Of a DNA stretch of 64,000 nucleotides, positions 1 through 9,085 are shown in pieces; position 1 is the first letter of the stretch; each line of letters starts with the position of its first letter. Where the stretch lies: the NCBI GenBank assembly GCA_028822445.1, contig JAPKDQ010000006.1, forward strand, positions 1-64,000, written 5' to 3'. The stretch comes from Rhodospirillaceae bacterium. Its GTDB lineage: Bacteria; Pseudomonadota; Alphaproteobacteria; Rhodospirillales; Rhodospirillaceae. The translations under genes and the position numbers were made by a program. Under the pieces are notes generated by a model. The model ran no database searches. It saw only the letters and a list, made by a program, of their open reading frames with translations, and was not told the DNA's origin.

Positions 1-290
1 AAGCTAAGCCAGCAGCAAAGAAAAAGCCTCCTGCTGCACCTGCTGCGCCTGCTGCACCTGCTGCACCTGCTGCGCCTGCTGCACCTGCTGCACCTGCTGC
101 TGAAGAGAAGCCGGCAGCTAAGAAAGTCGCTGTTAAGAAAAAGGCAGTCGCTAAAAAGGTAGTCGCTAAAAAAGCAGTCGTTAAAAAGCCAACGACGGTC
201 AAGAAGGCGACAGCTAAGAAGGCGACAGCTAAGAAGGCTCCCGCTAAAAAGCCTGCGGCTAAGAAAGCGGCCACTAAAAAGGCAGACTAG
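1..290 (+). CDS. rpsB: 30S ribosomal protein S2, C-terminal tail only (5' end outside window)
   Basis: An open frame enters from the left edge (first full codon at position 3) and stops at TAG 288-290. The visible residues are almost entirely Ala, Pro, Lys and Val: eight Pro-Ala-Ala units, then Ala-Lys-Lys units resembling a histone H1-like tail. None of the conserved S2 core lies inside the window. The assignment rests on position: in nearly all bacteria rpsB directly precedes tsf, and alphaproteobacterial S2 proteins often carry a low-complexity C-terminal extension. The gap to tsf is 105 bases. The basic tail may contact rRNA, which is inference. Another Lys/Ala-rich protein is possible but less likely. 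Confidence 0.75.
   Translation, partial: AKPAAKKKPPAAPAAPAAPAAPAAPAAPAAPAAEEKPAAKKVAVKKKAVAKKVVAKKAVVKKPTTVKKATAKKATAKKAPAKKPAAKKAATKKAD
30..101 (+). repeat. 9-bp minisatellite, eight tandem copies, inside the rpsB tail
   Basis: The unit CCTGCTGCN is repeated eight times without interruption (30-38, 39-47, and so on to 93-101). Only the ninth base varies. The copies are in frame and encode eight Pro-Ala-Ala units. Such arrays can gain or lose units by slippage without breaking the frame. Confidence 0.9.
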
Positions 291-395
291 GCGGCTTCAA
301 CACTTGAGGTTTGGGATGCTCTAAAGGACTACGCGTGATCTTGACGCTGGCCGATGGACACATTTTACGCTGACATATGAATAAGGACGAAATAG

Positions 396-1325
396 ATGGC
401 ACAGATCACAGCCGCTCTAGTTAAGGAACTCAGAGAGAAAACTGGCGCTGGAATGATGGACTGCAAGAAAGCCTTGTCGGAAGTTGATGGTGACATCGAA
501 ACAGCGGTTGATTGGCTGAGAAGGAAGGGTCTCTCTGCGGCAGCCAAGAAGTCTGGCCGCGTTGCTGCTGACGGCCTCATCGGTGTTTCTGCTGATGGCA
601 CCAAGGGTGCGATCCTCGAAGTTAATGCCGAAACAGACTTTGTCGGTCGCAATGATAGTTTCCAAGGCTTTGTTAGCGCAACAACATTACTTGCGCTTAG
701 TGTTGATGGCGACCTTGAAGCACTTAAGGCTTTGGATATGCCGGGCGAAGGCCGCAATGTGGGAGATCAAGTCACCCATTTGATTGCAACTATTGGCGAA
801 AATATGAATTTGCGGCGGTCTGATAGCCTTTCGGTCAGAAAAGGTGTTGTTGCATCTTATATTCACTCTTCTGTTAAGCCTGGCCTAGGGAAAATAGGCG
901 TGCTGGTTGGGCTTGAGTCCGAAGGTGACGCTGGGAGGCTTACAGCATTAGGAAAACAGCTGGCGATGCATATTGCGGCAGCGTGCCCAAGGTTCCTGGC
1001 AACCGATGAGGTTGACGCGGATACGATGGCGCGTGAGCGGCAGGTTCTGACGGATCAAGCCAAGGAATCTGGCCGGCCAGACGAAGTCATTGCGAAGATG
1101 GTTGATGGACGGATGCGTAAATTCTACGAGGAGGTTGTACTCCTCGAACAAGTTTATGTAATCTCTGAAGATAAATCGAAGGTTTCTAAGGTCGTTGAAG
1201 AAGTGGCTCAAGACATCGGTTCACCTATAAAATTGACCGGTTTTGTGCGCTTTGCGCTTGGTGAAGGTATCGAACGAGAAGAGAAAAACTTCGCGTCTGA
1301 AGTCGCTGATACGCTTGGGGGCTAA
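396..1325 (+). CDS. tsf: Elongation factor Ts
   Basis: EF-Ts is the guanine-nucleotide exchange factor that recycles EF-Tu from GDP to GTP in the cytoplasm. The 309-residue product matches the usual length. The N-terminal UBA-like domain carries the family signature [16 protein letters not shown] at about residues 12-27, followed by [11 protein letters not shown]. The core has the typical [10 protein letters not shown] and [10 protein letters not shown] segments, and the C-terminal part ends with a [12 protein letters not shown] module. The ATG follows AAGGACGAAATAG, giving a weak but adequate ribosome-binding site. It lies 105 bases after rpsB and is followed by an intrinsic terminator, so rpsB-tsf probably form one transcription unit. 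The identification is secure. Confidence 0.98.
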   Translation: MAQITAALVKELREKTGAGMMDCKKALSEVDGDIETAVDWLRRKGLSAAAKKSGRVAADGLIGVSADGTKGAILEVNAETDFVGRNDSFQGFVSATTLLALSVDGDLEALKALDMPGEGRNVGDQVTHLIATIGENMNLRRSDSLSVRKGVVASYIHSSVKPGLGKIGVLVGLESEGDAGRLTALGKQLAMHIAAACPRFLATDEVDADTMARERQVLTDQAKESGRPDEVIAKMVDGRMRKFYEEVVLLEQVYVISEDKSKVSKVVEEVAQDIGSPIKLTGFVRFALGEGIEREEKNFASEVADTLGG

Positions 1326-1450
1326 GGACTGGCCTTAGTCCGGTAATTTACAGTCGACGCCGTGCAGAAAACGGGGGGCGCTTTTCTCCCAAGTCGTGTA
1401 TAATCCCTACTTAGAGAAGAAACCTAGGTCTTCGGGTTCTGACTACGCGG

Positions 1451-1477
1451 AAAGGGACGGAAGGCCGTCCCTTTTTT
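1451..1477 (+). terminator. Rho-independent terminator after rpsB-tsf
   Basis: A perfect 10-bp stem (AAAGGGACGG, 1451-1460, pairing with CCGTCCCTTT, 1465-1474) encloses a 4-base loop and runs into a T-tract. It lies 125 bases after the tsf stop and 75 bases before pyrH, so it probably separates or attenuates transcription between the two genes. Confidence 0.85.
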
Positions 1478-1531
1478 GCAGCCTGCAGGCCAGGATATGA
1501 GATGCGTGACCGCCGTTCGGATTTTAGCGGC

Positions 1532-1543
1532 AAGGGGAGGTGA
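1532..1543 (+). promoter_or_regulatory. Strong ribosome-binding site of pyrH
   Basis: AAGGGGAGGTGAT is nearly a full complement of the 16S rRNA 3' end. It ends 9 bases before the ATG at 1553 and so fixes the start of pyrH. Confidence 0.7.
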
Positions 1544-1552
1544 TAGCGGACC

Positions 1553-2278
1553 ATGGCCGAACCGTTGGCGTACAAGAGAATAATGGTGAAAGTATCCGGC
1601 GAGGGCCTTATGGGGCCTGAGATCTACGGATTGCATAAGGCAACAGTCGTTGCCATCGCAGAAGATATTAAATCAGTTGTATCAATGGGCTACCAAGTTT
1701 GCCTCGTTATTGGCGGGGGAAACATTTTTCGCGGTGTCTCTGTTGCAGCAGAAGGCATTGACCGCACCTCAGCCGATTACATGGGTATGCTTGCGACTGT
1801 AATAAATGCCTTGGCCGTACAGAATGCTCTTGAGAGCATTGGTGTTGTGACCCGTGTTCAGTCGGCTATTGGAATGGACGCAGTTTGCGAACCGTATATT
1901 CGCCGCCGAGCAGATCGTCACCTTGAGAAGGGCCGTGTCGTTATCTTTGCCGCGGGAACTGGAAACCCATACTTTACAACGGATACAGCCGCTGCCTTGA
2001 GAGCGAACGAGATGAACTGTGACGTCTTGCTAAAGGCTACGCAGGTCGACGGTGTATATTCTGCTGATCCGAAGAAGGACCCCAACGCAAAGCGATATGA
2101 TCGCCTGACTTTTGACATGGTTCTTGCCGAGGATTTGCAAGTTATGGATACCTCAGCGATAGCGTTGGCTCGGGACAATGGAATTCCCATCATAGTGTTT
2201 AATATGCATGGCGAGCAGTCCGTCACACAGGTGCTTAAGGGTGAGGGTAACTTCACCATTATTGCGGAAGAGGAATGA
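1553..2278 (+). CDS. pyrH: UMP kinase
   Basis: This enzyme phosphorylates UMP to UDP with ATP in pyrimidine nucleotide synthesis and belongs to the amino-acid kinase fold, not the eukaryotic-type NMP kinases. The 241-residue product has the expected length. Visible landmarks are KVSGEGLMG near residue 13 (ATP binding), the glycine-rich [10 protein letters not shown], the UMP-binding region [34 protein letters not shown] and [17 protein letters not shown]. The start ATG is preceded by a strong Shine-Dalgarno sequence. It is followed 3 bases later by frr, the standard alphaproteobacterial arrangement. The canonical GEAL is GEGL here, a minor substitution. Confidence 0.98.
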   Translation: MAEPLAYKRIMVKVSGEGLMGPEIYGLHKATVVAIAEDIKSVVSMGYQVCLVIGGGNIFRGVSVAAEGIDRTSADYMGMLATVINALAVQNALESIGVVTRVQSAIGMDAVCEPYIRRRADRHLEKGRVVIFAAGTGNPYFTTDTAAALRANEMNCDVLLKATQVDGVYSADPKKDPNAKRYDRLTFDMVLAEDLQVMDTSAIALARDNGIPIIVFNMHGEQSVTQVLKGEGNFTIIAEEE

Positions 2279-2281
2279 ACA

Positions 2282-2845
2282 ATGGCGGGCTTTGACATTC
2301 TAAAACGTGACATTAAATATCGCATGGAAGCCACTCTAGACGTTGTTAAAAAGGAGTTCTCAGGGCTTCGTACGGGGCGTGCGACAGTAAGCTTGCTTGA
2401 TCCAATTATGGTTGATGCTTACGGCACCCTAATGCCGCTTAATCAGGTCGCTAGTGTTGCAGCGCCGGAGGCCAGAATGCTCACCGTCTCAGTTTGGGAC
2501 AATGGGCAGGCAAAGGCCGTTGAAAAGGCAATACGCGAATCAAATCTTGGGCTGAACCCTGCCGTGGAGGGGCAATTGATGCGTGTTCCAATTCCACCGC
2601 TGAATGAGGAACGACGTGCGGAGCTTACGAAAGTCGCTGGAAAGTATGCGGAAGACGGTAAGGTGGCGGTTCGTAATGTTCGTAGAGACGGCAACGATCA
2701 ATTAAAAAAAATGGAGAAAGACGGAGAGATGTCTGGAGACGAAAGCCGCCATTATCAAGATGAAATTCAGAAGATAACCGATGTTCTGATCAGGCAGATC
2801 GACGAAGCTCTGAGCCAGAAACAAGAGGAGATCATGCAGGTCTAA
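2282..2845 (+). CDS. frr: Ribosome recycling factor
   Basis: RRF works with EF-G to split the post-termination ribosome. The 187-residue product matches the family (about 185). It shows the hallmark LRTGRA segment near residue 29, [16 protein letters not shown] in the small beta domain, [12 protein letters not shown], and the C-terminal long-helix segment [28 protein letters not shown]. The gap from pyrH is 3 bases, and the TAA stop overlaps the uppS ATG by one base (TAATG), indicating translational coupling. It belongs to the pyrH-frr-uppS-cdsA-dxr-rseP operon. Confidence 0.98.
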   Translation: MAGFDILKRDIKYRMEATLDVVKKEFSGLRTGRATVSLLDPIMVDAYGTLMPLNQVASVAAPEARMLTVSVWDNGQAKAVEKAIRESNLGLNPAVEGQLMRVPIPPLNEERRAELTKVAGKYAEDGKVAVRNVRRDGNDQLKKMEKDGEMSGDESRHYQDEIQKITDVLIRQIDEALSQKQEEIMQV

Positions 2846-3585
2846 TGCAAGACCTCTCCCTAAACCCTGTTGAACAATCTGGCGCAATACCGCGGCACGT
2901 TGCTATTATTATGGATGGCAATGGTCGATGGGCGAAATCTAGAGGGTTACCTCGGTCTGCCGGCCATAAGCGCGGTGCAGAGGCGGTTAAGACAACGATA
3001 CGCGCCGCCAGTGATCTAGGTATTCGTTATCTGACCCTATTCGGCTTTTCGTCCGAGAATTGGAAGCGCCCAGAACCAGAGATAAGAGATTTGATGTCTC
3101 TTCTGAGGTTCTATCTAGTAAATAATATCAATGAATTAGCCGAAGAGGGCGTAAAGCTGAGGATTGTTGGTGATCGATCACTATTGCCCAAGGATACGGT
3201 ATCGATGATCAATGATGCTGAAGCTCGCACAGCCGCGAACCAGCGTTTATTCTTAACGATTGCGTTGAGTTACGGCAGTCGGCAGGAATTGGTGTCGGTG
3301 GCAAAACAGCTTGCAGAAGACGTAAAGGCTTGTCTTATCGAGCCTGAAGATATTACGGAGCAGGACTTTGAAGCCAAGCTCTACACACGTGATATCCCTG
3401 ATCCAGACCTCCTGATACGCACCTCGGGCGAGCAGCGCATCAGTAACTTTTTACTTTGGCAACTTGCCTACACAGAGCTCGTGTTTACAGATACATGCTG
3501 GCCTGATTTTGGTTCGGCAGACTTAGAGCATGCCATATCTGAGTTTCGCGGCCGAGAGCGGCGATACGGAACGGTAGCAAGCTAG
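2845..3585 (+). CDS. uppS: Undecaprenyl diphosphate synthase
   Basis: This cis-prenyltransferase adds isopentenyl units to farnesyl diphosphate to make the C55 lipid carrier precursor for peptidoglycan and surface polysaccharides. The product has 246 residues. The catalytic segment AIIMDGNGRWAKSRGLPR with its essential Asp is near residues 20-37. It is followed by GFSSENWKRP, DPDLLIRTSGEQRISNFLLW and YTEL, with FRGRERRYG near the C-terminus. The start overlaps the frr stop by one base. Its place before cdsA and dxr groups isoprenoid and lipid precursor synthesis in one operon. It is a cytoplasmic, membrane-associated enzyme. Confidence 0.98.
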   Translation: MQDLSLNPVEQSGAIPRHVAIIMDGNGRWAKSRGLPRSAGHKRGAEAVKTTIRAASDLGIRYLTLFGFSSENWKRPEPEIRDLMSLLRFYLVNNINELAEEGVKLRIVGDRSLLPKDTVSMINDAEARTAANQRLFLTIALSYGSRQELVSVAKQLAEDVKACLIEPEDITEQDFEAKLYTRDIPDPDLLIRTSGEQRISNFLLWQLAYTELVFTDTCWPDFGSADLEHAISEFRGRERRYGTVAS

Positions 3586-3591
3586 ATATTT

Positions 3592-4374
3592 ATGTTTTGG
3601 ACTAGGGTTGCAACTTCTGTCGTCATCGCTCCAGTGTCCCTGGGCGCTGTATATTATGGTTTTCCTGTGTTCCAGTTGTTCGTCGGCTTGATGGCTGCTG
3701 CGGTGTTCTGGGAATTCGTTCATATAGTTGGGAAGGCAGGATTTCCGCCTAGAGCGGTGCTTGCTTTGTGGACAACTTTTGCGGCGATCGGTTTGGCGAC
3801 TGCGAATATTCTGTTATCATTTGCTGTTATTTTTGCGGCCTGGCTTGTTCTGCTTAGGACGGATGAACGGGACAATAGGGCTAGCCTCTCCACGATCCAA
3901 ACAGGACTTATTTACGCTTCTATACCCGCAGTCTGCCTCATCGCAGTGCGTGAGACAGCGGGAGCGGAGACCGTATTCTGGGTTTTAGCCGTGGTTTGGG
4001 GGACTGACATTGGCGCCTATTTTTCTGGTAGGTCAATTGGTGGTCCTAAGCTTGCACCGGGAATTAGCCCTAACAAGACTTGGTCTGGCGCTCTAGGCGG
4101 AGCTTTAGCAGGCGTTATCTCGGCTGTGGTACTATCTACGGTTCTTGGAATTCCATCATCTCTTCAATGTGTGCTATTCGCGCTTTTCCTGTCGATCGTA
4201 AGTCAGATTGGTGATCTTGCGGAAAGCCGGTTTAAGCGCGTCCATGCCGTTAAGGACTCTGGAACGTGGATGCCAGGTCATGGCGGTGTCATGGACCGGG
4301 TTGACGGTTTGTGGGCTGCAACACCGATTGCAGCAATAATTTGTGCCGCTTTTGGCGGCATGGCATCTTGGTAA
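3592..4374 (+). CDS. cdsA: Phosphatidate cytidylyltransferase (CDP-diacylglycerol synthase)
   Basis: CdsA converts phosphatidic acid and CTP to CDP-diacylglycerol, the precursor of all bacterial phospholipids. The 260-residue product is mostly hydrophobic, with roughly seven membrane segments. The family signature is present near the C-terminus: SRFKRVHAVKDSGTWMPGHG, then GVMDRVD, with the conserved Lys-Asp and His-Gly-Gly. SPNKTWSGALGG is the other conserved segment. It starts 6 bases after uppS. An upstream dxr start would overlap its end, but the chosen dxr ATG leaves a 7-base gap. Confidence 0.97.
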   Translation: MFWTRVATSVVIAPVSLGAVYYGFPVFQLFVGLMAAAVFWEFVHIVGKAGFPPRAVLALWTTFAAIGLATANILLSFAVIFAAWLVLLRTDERDNRASLSTIQTGLIYASIPAVCLIAVRETAGAETVFWVLAVVWGTDIGAYFSGRSIGGPKLAPGISPNKTWSGALGGALAGVISAVVLSTVLGIPSSLQCVLFALFLSIVSQIGDLAESRFKRVHAVKDSGTWMPGHGGVMDRVDGLWAATPIAAIICAAFGGMASW

Positions 4375-4381
4375 CCGGGCT

Positions 4382-5566
4382 ATGACGATAAATAATAAAG
4401 CGGCTAAGCGTATTACTCTCCTCGGGTCCACTGGATCAGTTGGGGTTAACACCCTCGATCTTATTCGTCTAAATCCAGATCGGTTTGATGTCGTAGCGCT
4501 GACGGCTGGCAAAGATGTTGATGCACTCATATTTCAAGCGCGAGAGTTCCGGCCAGAAATGGCTGTCATTGCTGACCCTAGTGGGTATCAGGCTCTGGCC
4601 GACGGACTAAGGGATTTAAACATCACCGTTGCTGCCGGGCCGGAGGCGCTAATAGCGGCTGCTGAACTACCATCAGACCTGGCTCTGGCTGCAATCGTTG
4701 GCGCAGCTGGTTTGCCGGCGACGTTAGCTGCTGTTCAAACCTGCTCAACGGTCGCGCTGGCCAATAAGGAGTGCTTGGTCTGTGCGGGCGACCTCTTTAT
4801 GGAGGCTGTGCGGCGAAATGGAACGACTTTGTTACCCGTAGATTCAGAGCACAGCGCCATATTTCAGGTCTTTGACGCGGAAAACGTTCAGTCTGTAGAG
4901 CGGATTATTTTAACCGCGTCTGGGGGGCCATTTCGTGACTGGACGTCTGCCCAGATGGCTACGGCGACGCCACAGCAGGCGGTCGCCCATCCAAATTGGT
5001 CCATGGGAAAGAAGATCTCTGTCGATTCAGCTACCATGATGAATAAAGGATTGGAGCTTATTGAAGCCCACCATTTGTTCCCCGTCGGCGAGCAGAAGAT
5101 AGAGGTCTTGGTACACCCCCAATCCATCGTGCATAGTTTGGTTGGGTATATCGATGGCTCAGTGCTGGCTCAACTTGGATCGCCCGATATGAAGACCCCG
5201 ATTGCTTACGCGCTGGCTTGGCCAGAACGCATTGCGGTAGCCGGTGAACCCCTCAACCTTGCAAAAATTTCAAAATTGTGTTTCGAAGCCCCTGATTTTA
5301 AACGTTTTCCTGCTCTCAGAGTGGCTCGTGAGGCTTTACAGGCTGGGGGCGCGGCCCCTACTATCCTCAATGCTGCTAACGAGGTCGCCGTTGCTCGTTT
5401 TCTGGCTGAAGAGATAGGGTTCTTGGACATATATAGAACGGTAGAAGACATATTGGCCCTGGACCAAAGCGACAAATCCGACACATTGGATGAAGTTTTA
5501 GCGGTTGACGCGGAAGCGCGAAGATTAGCGATGTCTTGGGGCACTGTCGGGTCGGCGGCAGAGTAG
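4382..5566 (+). CDS. dxr: 1-deoxy-D-xylulose 5-phosphate reductoisomerase
   Basis: Dxr performs the first committed step of the MEP isoprenoid pathway, converting DXP to MEP with NADPH. It feeds the UppS reaction encoded just upstream. The 394-residue product has the NADPH-binding LLGSTGSVG at about residues 11-19, ANKECLV, the metal-binding DSEHSAIFQ, SGGPFRD, and NWSMGKKISVDSATMMNKGL followed by ELIEAHHLF. The reading frame is open back to 4343, but ATG 4382 avoids overlap with cdsA and places the Rossmann motif at the usual distance from the N-terminus. It is the usual target of fosmidomycin. Confidence 0.97.
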   Translation: MTINNKAAKRITLLGSTGSVGVNTLDLIRLNPDRFDVVALTAGKDVDALIFQAREFRPEMAVIADPSGYQALADGLRDLNITVAAGPEALIAAAELPSDLALAAIVGAAGLPATLAAVQTCSTVALANKECLVCAGDLFMEAVRRNGTTLLPVDSEHSAIFQVFDAENVQSVERIILTASGGPFRDWTSAQMATATPQQAVAHPNWSMGKKISVDSATMMNKGLELIEAHHLFPVGEQKIEVLVHPQSIVHSLVGYIDGSVLAQLGSPDMKTPIAYALAWPERIAVAGEPLNLAKISKLCFEAPDFKRFPALRVAREALQAGGAAPTILNAANEVAVARFLAEEIGFLDIYRTVEDILALDQSDKSDTLDEVLAVDAEARRLAMSWGTVGSAAE

Positions 5567-5587
5567 AAAACAAAGGGCGTAAGAGCG

Positions 5588-6721
5588 TTGGATCAAATCC
5601 TCGGAATTTCCTTCACACTATTGAACTTCATCATCGCACTCTCCGTCGTGGTGTTCGTCCATGAACTCGGTCATTTTCTTGTTGCGCGATGGAACAAGGT
5701 GCGGTGCGAGAGTTTTTCGATAGGATTCGGACCGGAGTTGATTGGTTTCACAGACCGTCATGGAACACGCTGGAAGTTCAGTCTGATCCCTCTAGGCGGC
5801 TACGTGAAGATGTTTGGGGAGGCAGATATTGCCAATCCCAGCGTTAAAGATTCAGAGGGCGATGAAGAGGAGACGATTGAGCGTCCAATGACGCCGGAAC
5901 AAAAGGCAGTGTCGTTTAAGTATAAAACGCTTGGTCAGCGTTCTGCGATCGTTTTTGCGGGTCCAGCCGTCAATTTCATTTTCTCTATCTTAGTTTTTTT
6001 TGTGATGTTCATGTCGGTTGGCCGACCTGTAACAGAGCCAATAGTGGGCAGTGTGGTTGAGAATAGTGCCGCTGCCGAGGCCGGCCTAATCGCAGGTGAT
6101 CGTATTCTCTCAATCGATGGCGATACGATTGACCGGTTTGAAGACCTTCAGCGTGTTGTGCCTCTGGGTAACGGTGCACCGATGAGAATGTCGATTCAGC
6201 GCGATGGCCAGATATTGGAGATGATAGCTACTCCCCGTATTGTTGAGGATACAGACGCATTTGGGAACCAGCAGAATCGCGCGCTTCTTGGAGTAGCGTC
6301 TTCTGGGGAGACGCGCACTATGGTGCGTCACAACCCGATCACGGCCTTTGGTTTGGCCGTCAGTCAAACCTATACCGTTGTTGAGGGCACGTTCGTAGCT
6401 GTAGGGCAAATAATCTCAGGTGAGCGAGGGACAGAGGACCTAGGTGGCCCTATCCGGATTGCAAAGTTTTCAGGTCAAGCAGCCAAATCAGGATTCGCAA
6501 ATTTTGTTATCTTTATGGCTATTCTTTCGATCAATTTAGGCATCATAAACCTGTTCCCAGTGCCGCTGCTTGACGGGGGACACCTGTTGTTCTACGCCAT
6601 CGAGGGATTACGCGGTCGCCCATTGTCTGATCAGACACAGGAGTGGGGGCTGCGATTTGGATTGGTGCTCGTTCTATCACTTATGGTGTTCGTAACATGG
6701 AACGATATATTGCAATTGTAA
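5588..6721 (+). CDS. rseP: RseP-type site-2 intramembrane metalloprotease
   Basis: RseP cleaves transmembrane anti-sigma factors and remnant signal peptides within the inner membrane. The 377-residue product starts with TTG at 5588 and has the zinc-binding HELGH in VFVHELGHFLVARW near residue 25. A central PDZ domain (about residues 125-205, with AAEAGLIAGDRILSIDGD) is followed by the second catalytic motif NLFPVPLLDGGHL, which supplies the third zinc ligand. About four membrane segments are visible. Only one PDZ domain is apparent, consistent with the shorter alphaproteobacterial form (E. coli has two and about 450 residues). It sits 21 bases after dxr and upstream of bamA, linking it to envelope stress control. 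Confidence 0.96.
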   Translation: MDQILGISFTLLNFIIALSVVVFVHELGHFLVARWNKVRCESFSIGFGPELIGFTDRHGTRWKFSLIPLGGYVKMFGEADIANPSVKDSEGDEEETIERPMTPEQKAVSFKYKTLGQRSAIVFAGPAVNFIFSILVFFVMFMSVGRPVTEPIVGSVVENSAAAEAGLIAGDRILSIDGDTIDRFEDLQRVVPLGNGAPMRMSIQRDGQILEMIATPRIVEDTDAFGNQQNRALLGVASSGETRTMVRHNPITAFGLAVSQTYTVVEGTFVAVGQIISGERGTEDLGGPIRIAKFSGQAAKSGFANFVIFMAILSINLGIINLFPVPLLDGGHLLFYAIEGLRGRPLSDQTQEWGLRFGLVLVLSLMVFVTWNDILQL

Positions 6722-6778
6722 CGATGAGCCTGGCGTATTTCCTGTACTAGCCCTGGAAGAACTTAGTTAAAAGGAGCC

Positions 6779-9082
6779 ATGTACGGAGTGACTGGCAGTC
6801 GTCAATCTTTAACCTTGAGTATGCTATGTGCAGGCTTCTTCCTGCTCATGGCGACGTCTGCCTATGCTCAGCAGCTTGGTGGCTCAATTGCTCAAATTGC
6901 TGTGCAAGGCAACCAACGCATTGAGCCAGCTACGATCCGCACATACATGGCGGTGCGTGAAGGGGACGATTTTGATCCAGTCACTATCGATAGATCGCTA
7001 AAGAACCTATTTGCGACCGGACTTTTTGCCGACGTGAGTCTTGGACGACAGGGTGACATCCTAATCATTCGGGTTGTTGAAAACCCAATCATCAATCGCA
7101 TTACGTTTGAGGGCAATAAACGCCTCGAGAATGACAAGCTAGAACCTGAAGTGCAGTTGCGGCCTCGTATTGTCTACACCCGAACCAAAGTGCAGCAAGA
7201 CGTCGAACGTATTCTAGATCTCTACCGAAGTAGCGGTAGGTTTGCGGTAACCGTCGAACCAAAGGTTATTGAGCTTCCGCAAAACCGTGTTGACCTTGTT
7301 TATGAGATCCATGAAGGAGACCCGACCTTCGTTCGGAAAATCACATTTATCGGCAACGAGAAATTCTCTGACGGGGATCTACGTAGTGTCGTTCTGACAC
7401 GCGAAGAACGATGGTGGCGTTTTCTGACGTCTAATGACACCTATGATCCGGATAGGATGGCCTTCGACGAAGAATTGCTTAGGCGGTTCTATCTTTCAGA
7501 GGGGTATGCTGACTTTGAAGTTGTCTCTGGCGTAGCTGAATTGTCGCCAGATAGAAAAAGTTTCTTTATGACGTTTACGATCGATGAGGGTCCCCGTTAT
7601 CGTTTTGGGGATATGACGGTCAAAGTCTCTATTCCAAATCTAGCACCGGGTTTGCTGGAGGCTGCGATCGTTCCACAGAGGCGTGATTGGTATAATGCAG
7701 AAGAGATTGAATCGACTGTCGACGTCTTCACAGATTTAGTGGGCGCATTTGGCTATGCATTCGTTGATGTACGCCCACGTGTTGCTCGAAATTCAAATAC
7801 TCAAAGCATCGATATTATTTTTGATGTTCAAGAAGGTCCGCGAGTATTTGTGGAGCGCATTGATATTACTGGAAACGTAAGAACTCTGGACAAGGTGATT
7901 CGACGGGAGTTTCGTTTGGTTGAAGGCGATGCATTTAATACGGCGCGCATCAGGCGCTCTCGTGAGCGCCTGGAAAATCTTGGCTATTTTAAAGAGGTGG
8001 AAGTCGAGAACGTTCCTTCAGAGGTGTACCCCGATAGAACAGTCGTCACGGCGACAGTCGAAGAGCAATCCACGGGCGAACTACAGTTCGGAATTGGTTT
8101 TTCTAGTGCTTCTGGTGCGCTATTTGATGTTGGTATCAGGGAGCGCAACCTTCTTGGGAAAGGGCAAGACCTAAGGTTTAATTTTAGTCTTGCCCAACAA
8201 CAAACACAGATCGATATCGGCTTTACTGAACCATATTTCATGAACCGAAGATTGGCGGCTGGGGCTGATCTGTTCGCGACGGAAACGGATTATATCGATG
8301 AAGCTGGCTTTATTAGCCAGACCCTTGGTGGGTCGCTTCGTCTTGGCTTCAACTACAACGAATACATGTTCCAGCGCTTGTCTTATTTGCTTTCCTGGAC
8401 CCGGCTTGATGGCGTAAACCAGTTTTCCTCTCAATATACTCGGGAGCAGGAAGGTACGAGCTCGACATCACAGATTAGCCAGACTTTTGCGATTGACCGC
8501 AGGAATAACGTCATTGAACCGACCAACGGCTATTTCATAAGCGTTTCTAATGATTTAGCGGGACTTGGCGGCACCGAGAAGTATGTTCGCTCTAGCGTCG
8601 CGCTCGGGTATTATTGGGAACCGTTTGAAGATTGGGTATTTAGTGCGACGGCTAATACCGGTTACATTCTTGGTATCGGGGAAGAAATCAAAATCTTTCA
8701 AAGGTATCAGCTTGGTGGTAATAACCTACGAGGATTTGATGATTTCGGTGCTAGCCCTCGTGATAGTCTAACGGGTGATGCTATTGGCGGAGACTGGATT
8801 GCTACCGCGAAGGCTGAGCTTAAGATACCACTTGGACTGCCTGAAGAAATAGGAATTACGCCAAAATTATTTACGGACTGGGGCTCTATTGGAGCGCCAA
8901 CCGATTTGAAATACAGGAGTGCTGGCATTTTGCAGTCACGGCGCATACGTGGGTCCGTTGGTATTGGGATCGAATGGGAATCTCCCGTTGGTCCAATAAA
9001 CATCGACTGGGCGCATTTGCTTCGCAAAGCTGACTTCGACATCACTCAAAATTTCCGTGTGAACTTCGGCCAAAGGTTTTAG
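6779..9082 (+). CDS. bamA: Outer membrane protein assembly factor BamA
   Basis: BamA is the Omp85 core of the BAM complex, which folds beta-barrel proteins into the outer membrane. The 767-residue precursor has a signal peptide ending at SAYAQQ near residue 31. Five POTRA domains follow (about residues 35-430), recognisable from repeated IxRxEFxxxEGD-like units such as VIRREFRLVEGDAFN. A C-terminal 16-strand barrel contains GGNNLRGF (the lid-loop VRGF-type motif), ends in the aromatic residue Phe (VNFGQRF), and includes SPVGPINIDWA. An AAAAGGAGCC ribosome-binding site precedes the ATG. skp follows after 3 bases, the conserved chaperone pairing. Confidence 0.98.
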   Translation: MYGVTGSRQSLTLSMLCAGFFLLMATSAYAQQLGGSIAQIAVQGNQRIEPATIRTYMAVREGDDFDPVTIDRSLKNLFATGLFADVSLGRQGDILIIRVVENPIINRITFEGNKRLENDKLEPEVQLRPRIVYTRTKVQQDVERILDLYRSSGRFAVTVEPKVIELPQNRVDLVYEIHEGDPTFVRKITFIGNEKFSDGDLRSVVLTREERWWRFLTSNDTYDPDRMAFDEELLRRFYLSEGYADFEVVSGVAELSPDRKSFFMTFTIDEGPRYRFGDMTVKVSIPNLAPGLLEAAIVPQRRDWYNAEEIESTVDVFTDLVGAFGYAFVDVRPRVARNSNTQSIDIIFDVQEGPRVFVERIDITGNVRTLDKVIRREFRLVEGDAFNTARIRRSRERLENLGYFKEVEVENVPSEVYPDRTVVTATVEEQSTGELQFGIGFSSASGALFDVGIRERNLLGKGQDLRFNFSLAQQQTQIDIGFTEPYFMNRRLAAGADLFATETDYIDEAGFISQTLGGSLRLGFNYNEYMFQRLSYLLSWTRLDGVNQFSSQYTREQEGTSSTSQISQTFAIDRRNNVIEPTNGYFISVSNDLAGLGGTEKYVRSSVALGYYWEPFEDWVFSATANTGYILGIGEEIKIFQRYQLGGNNLRGFDDFGASPRDSLTGDAIGGDWIATAKAELKIPLGLPEEIGITPKLFTDWGSIGAPTDLKYRSAGILQSRRIRGSVGIGIEWESPVGPINIDWAHLLRKADFDITQNFRVNFGQRF

Positions 9083-9085
9083 AAA

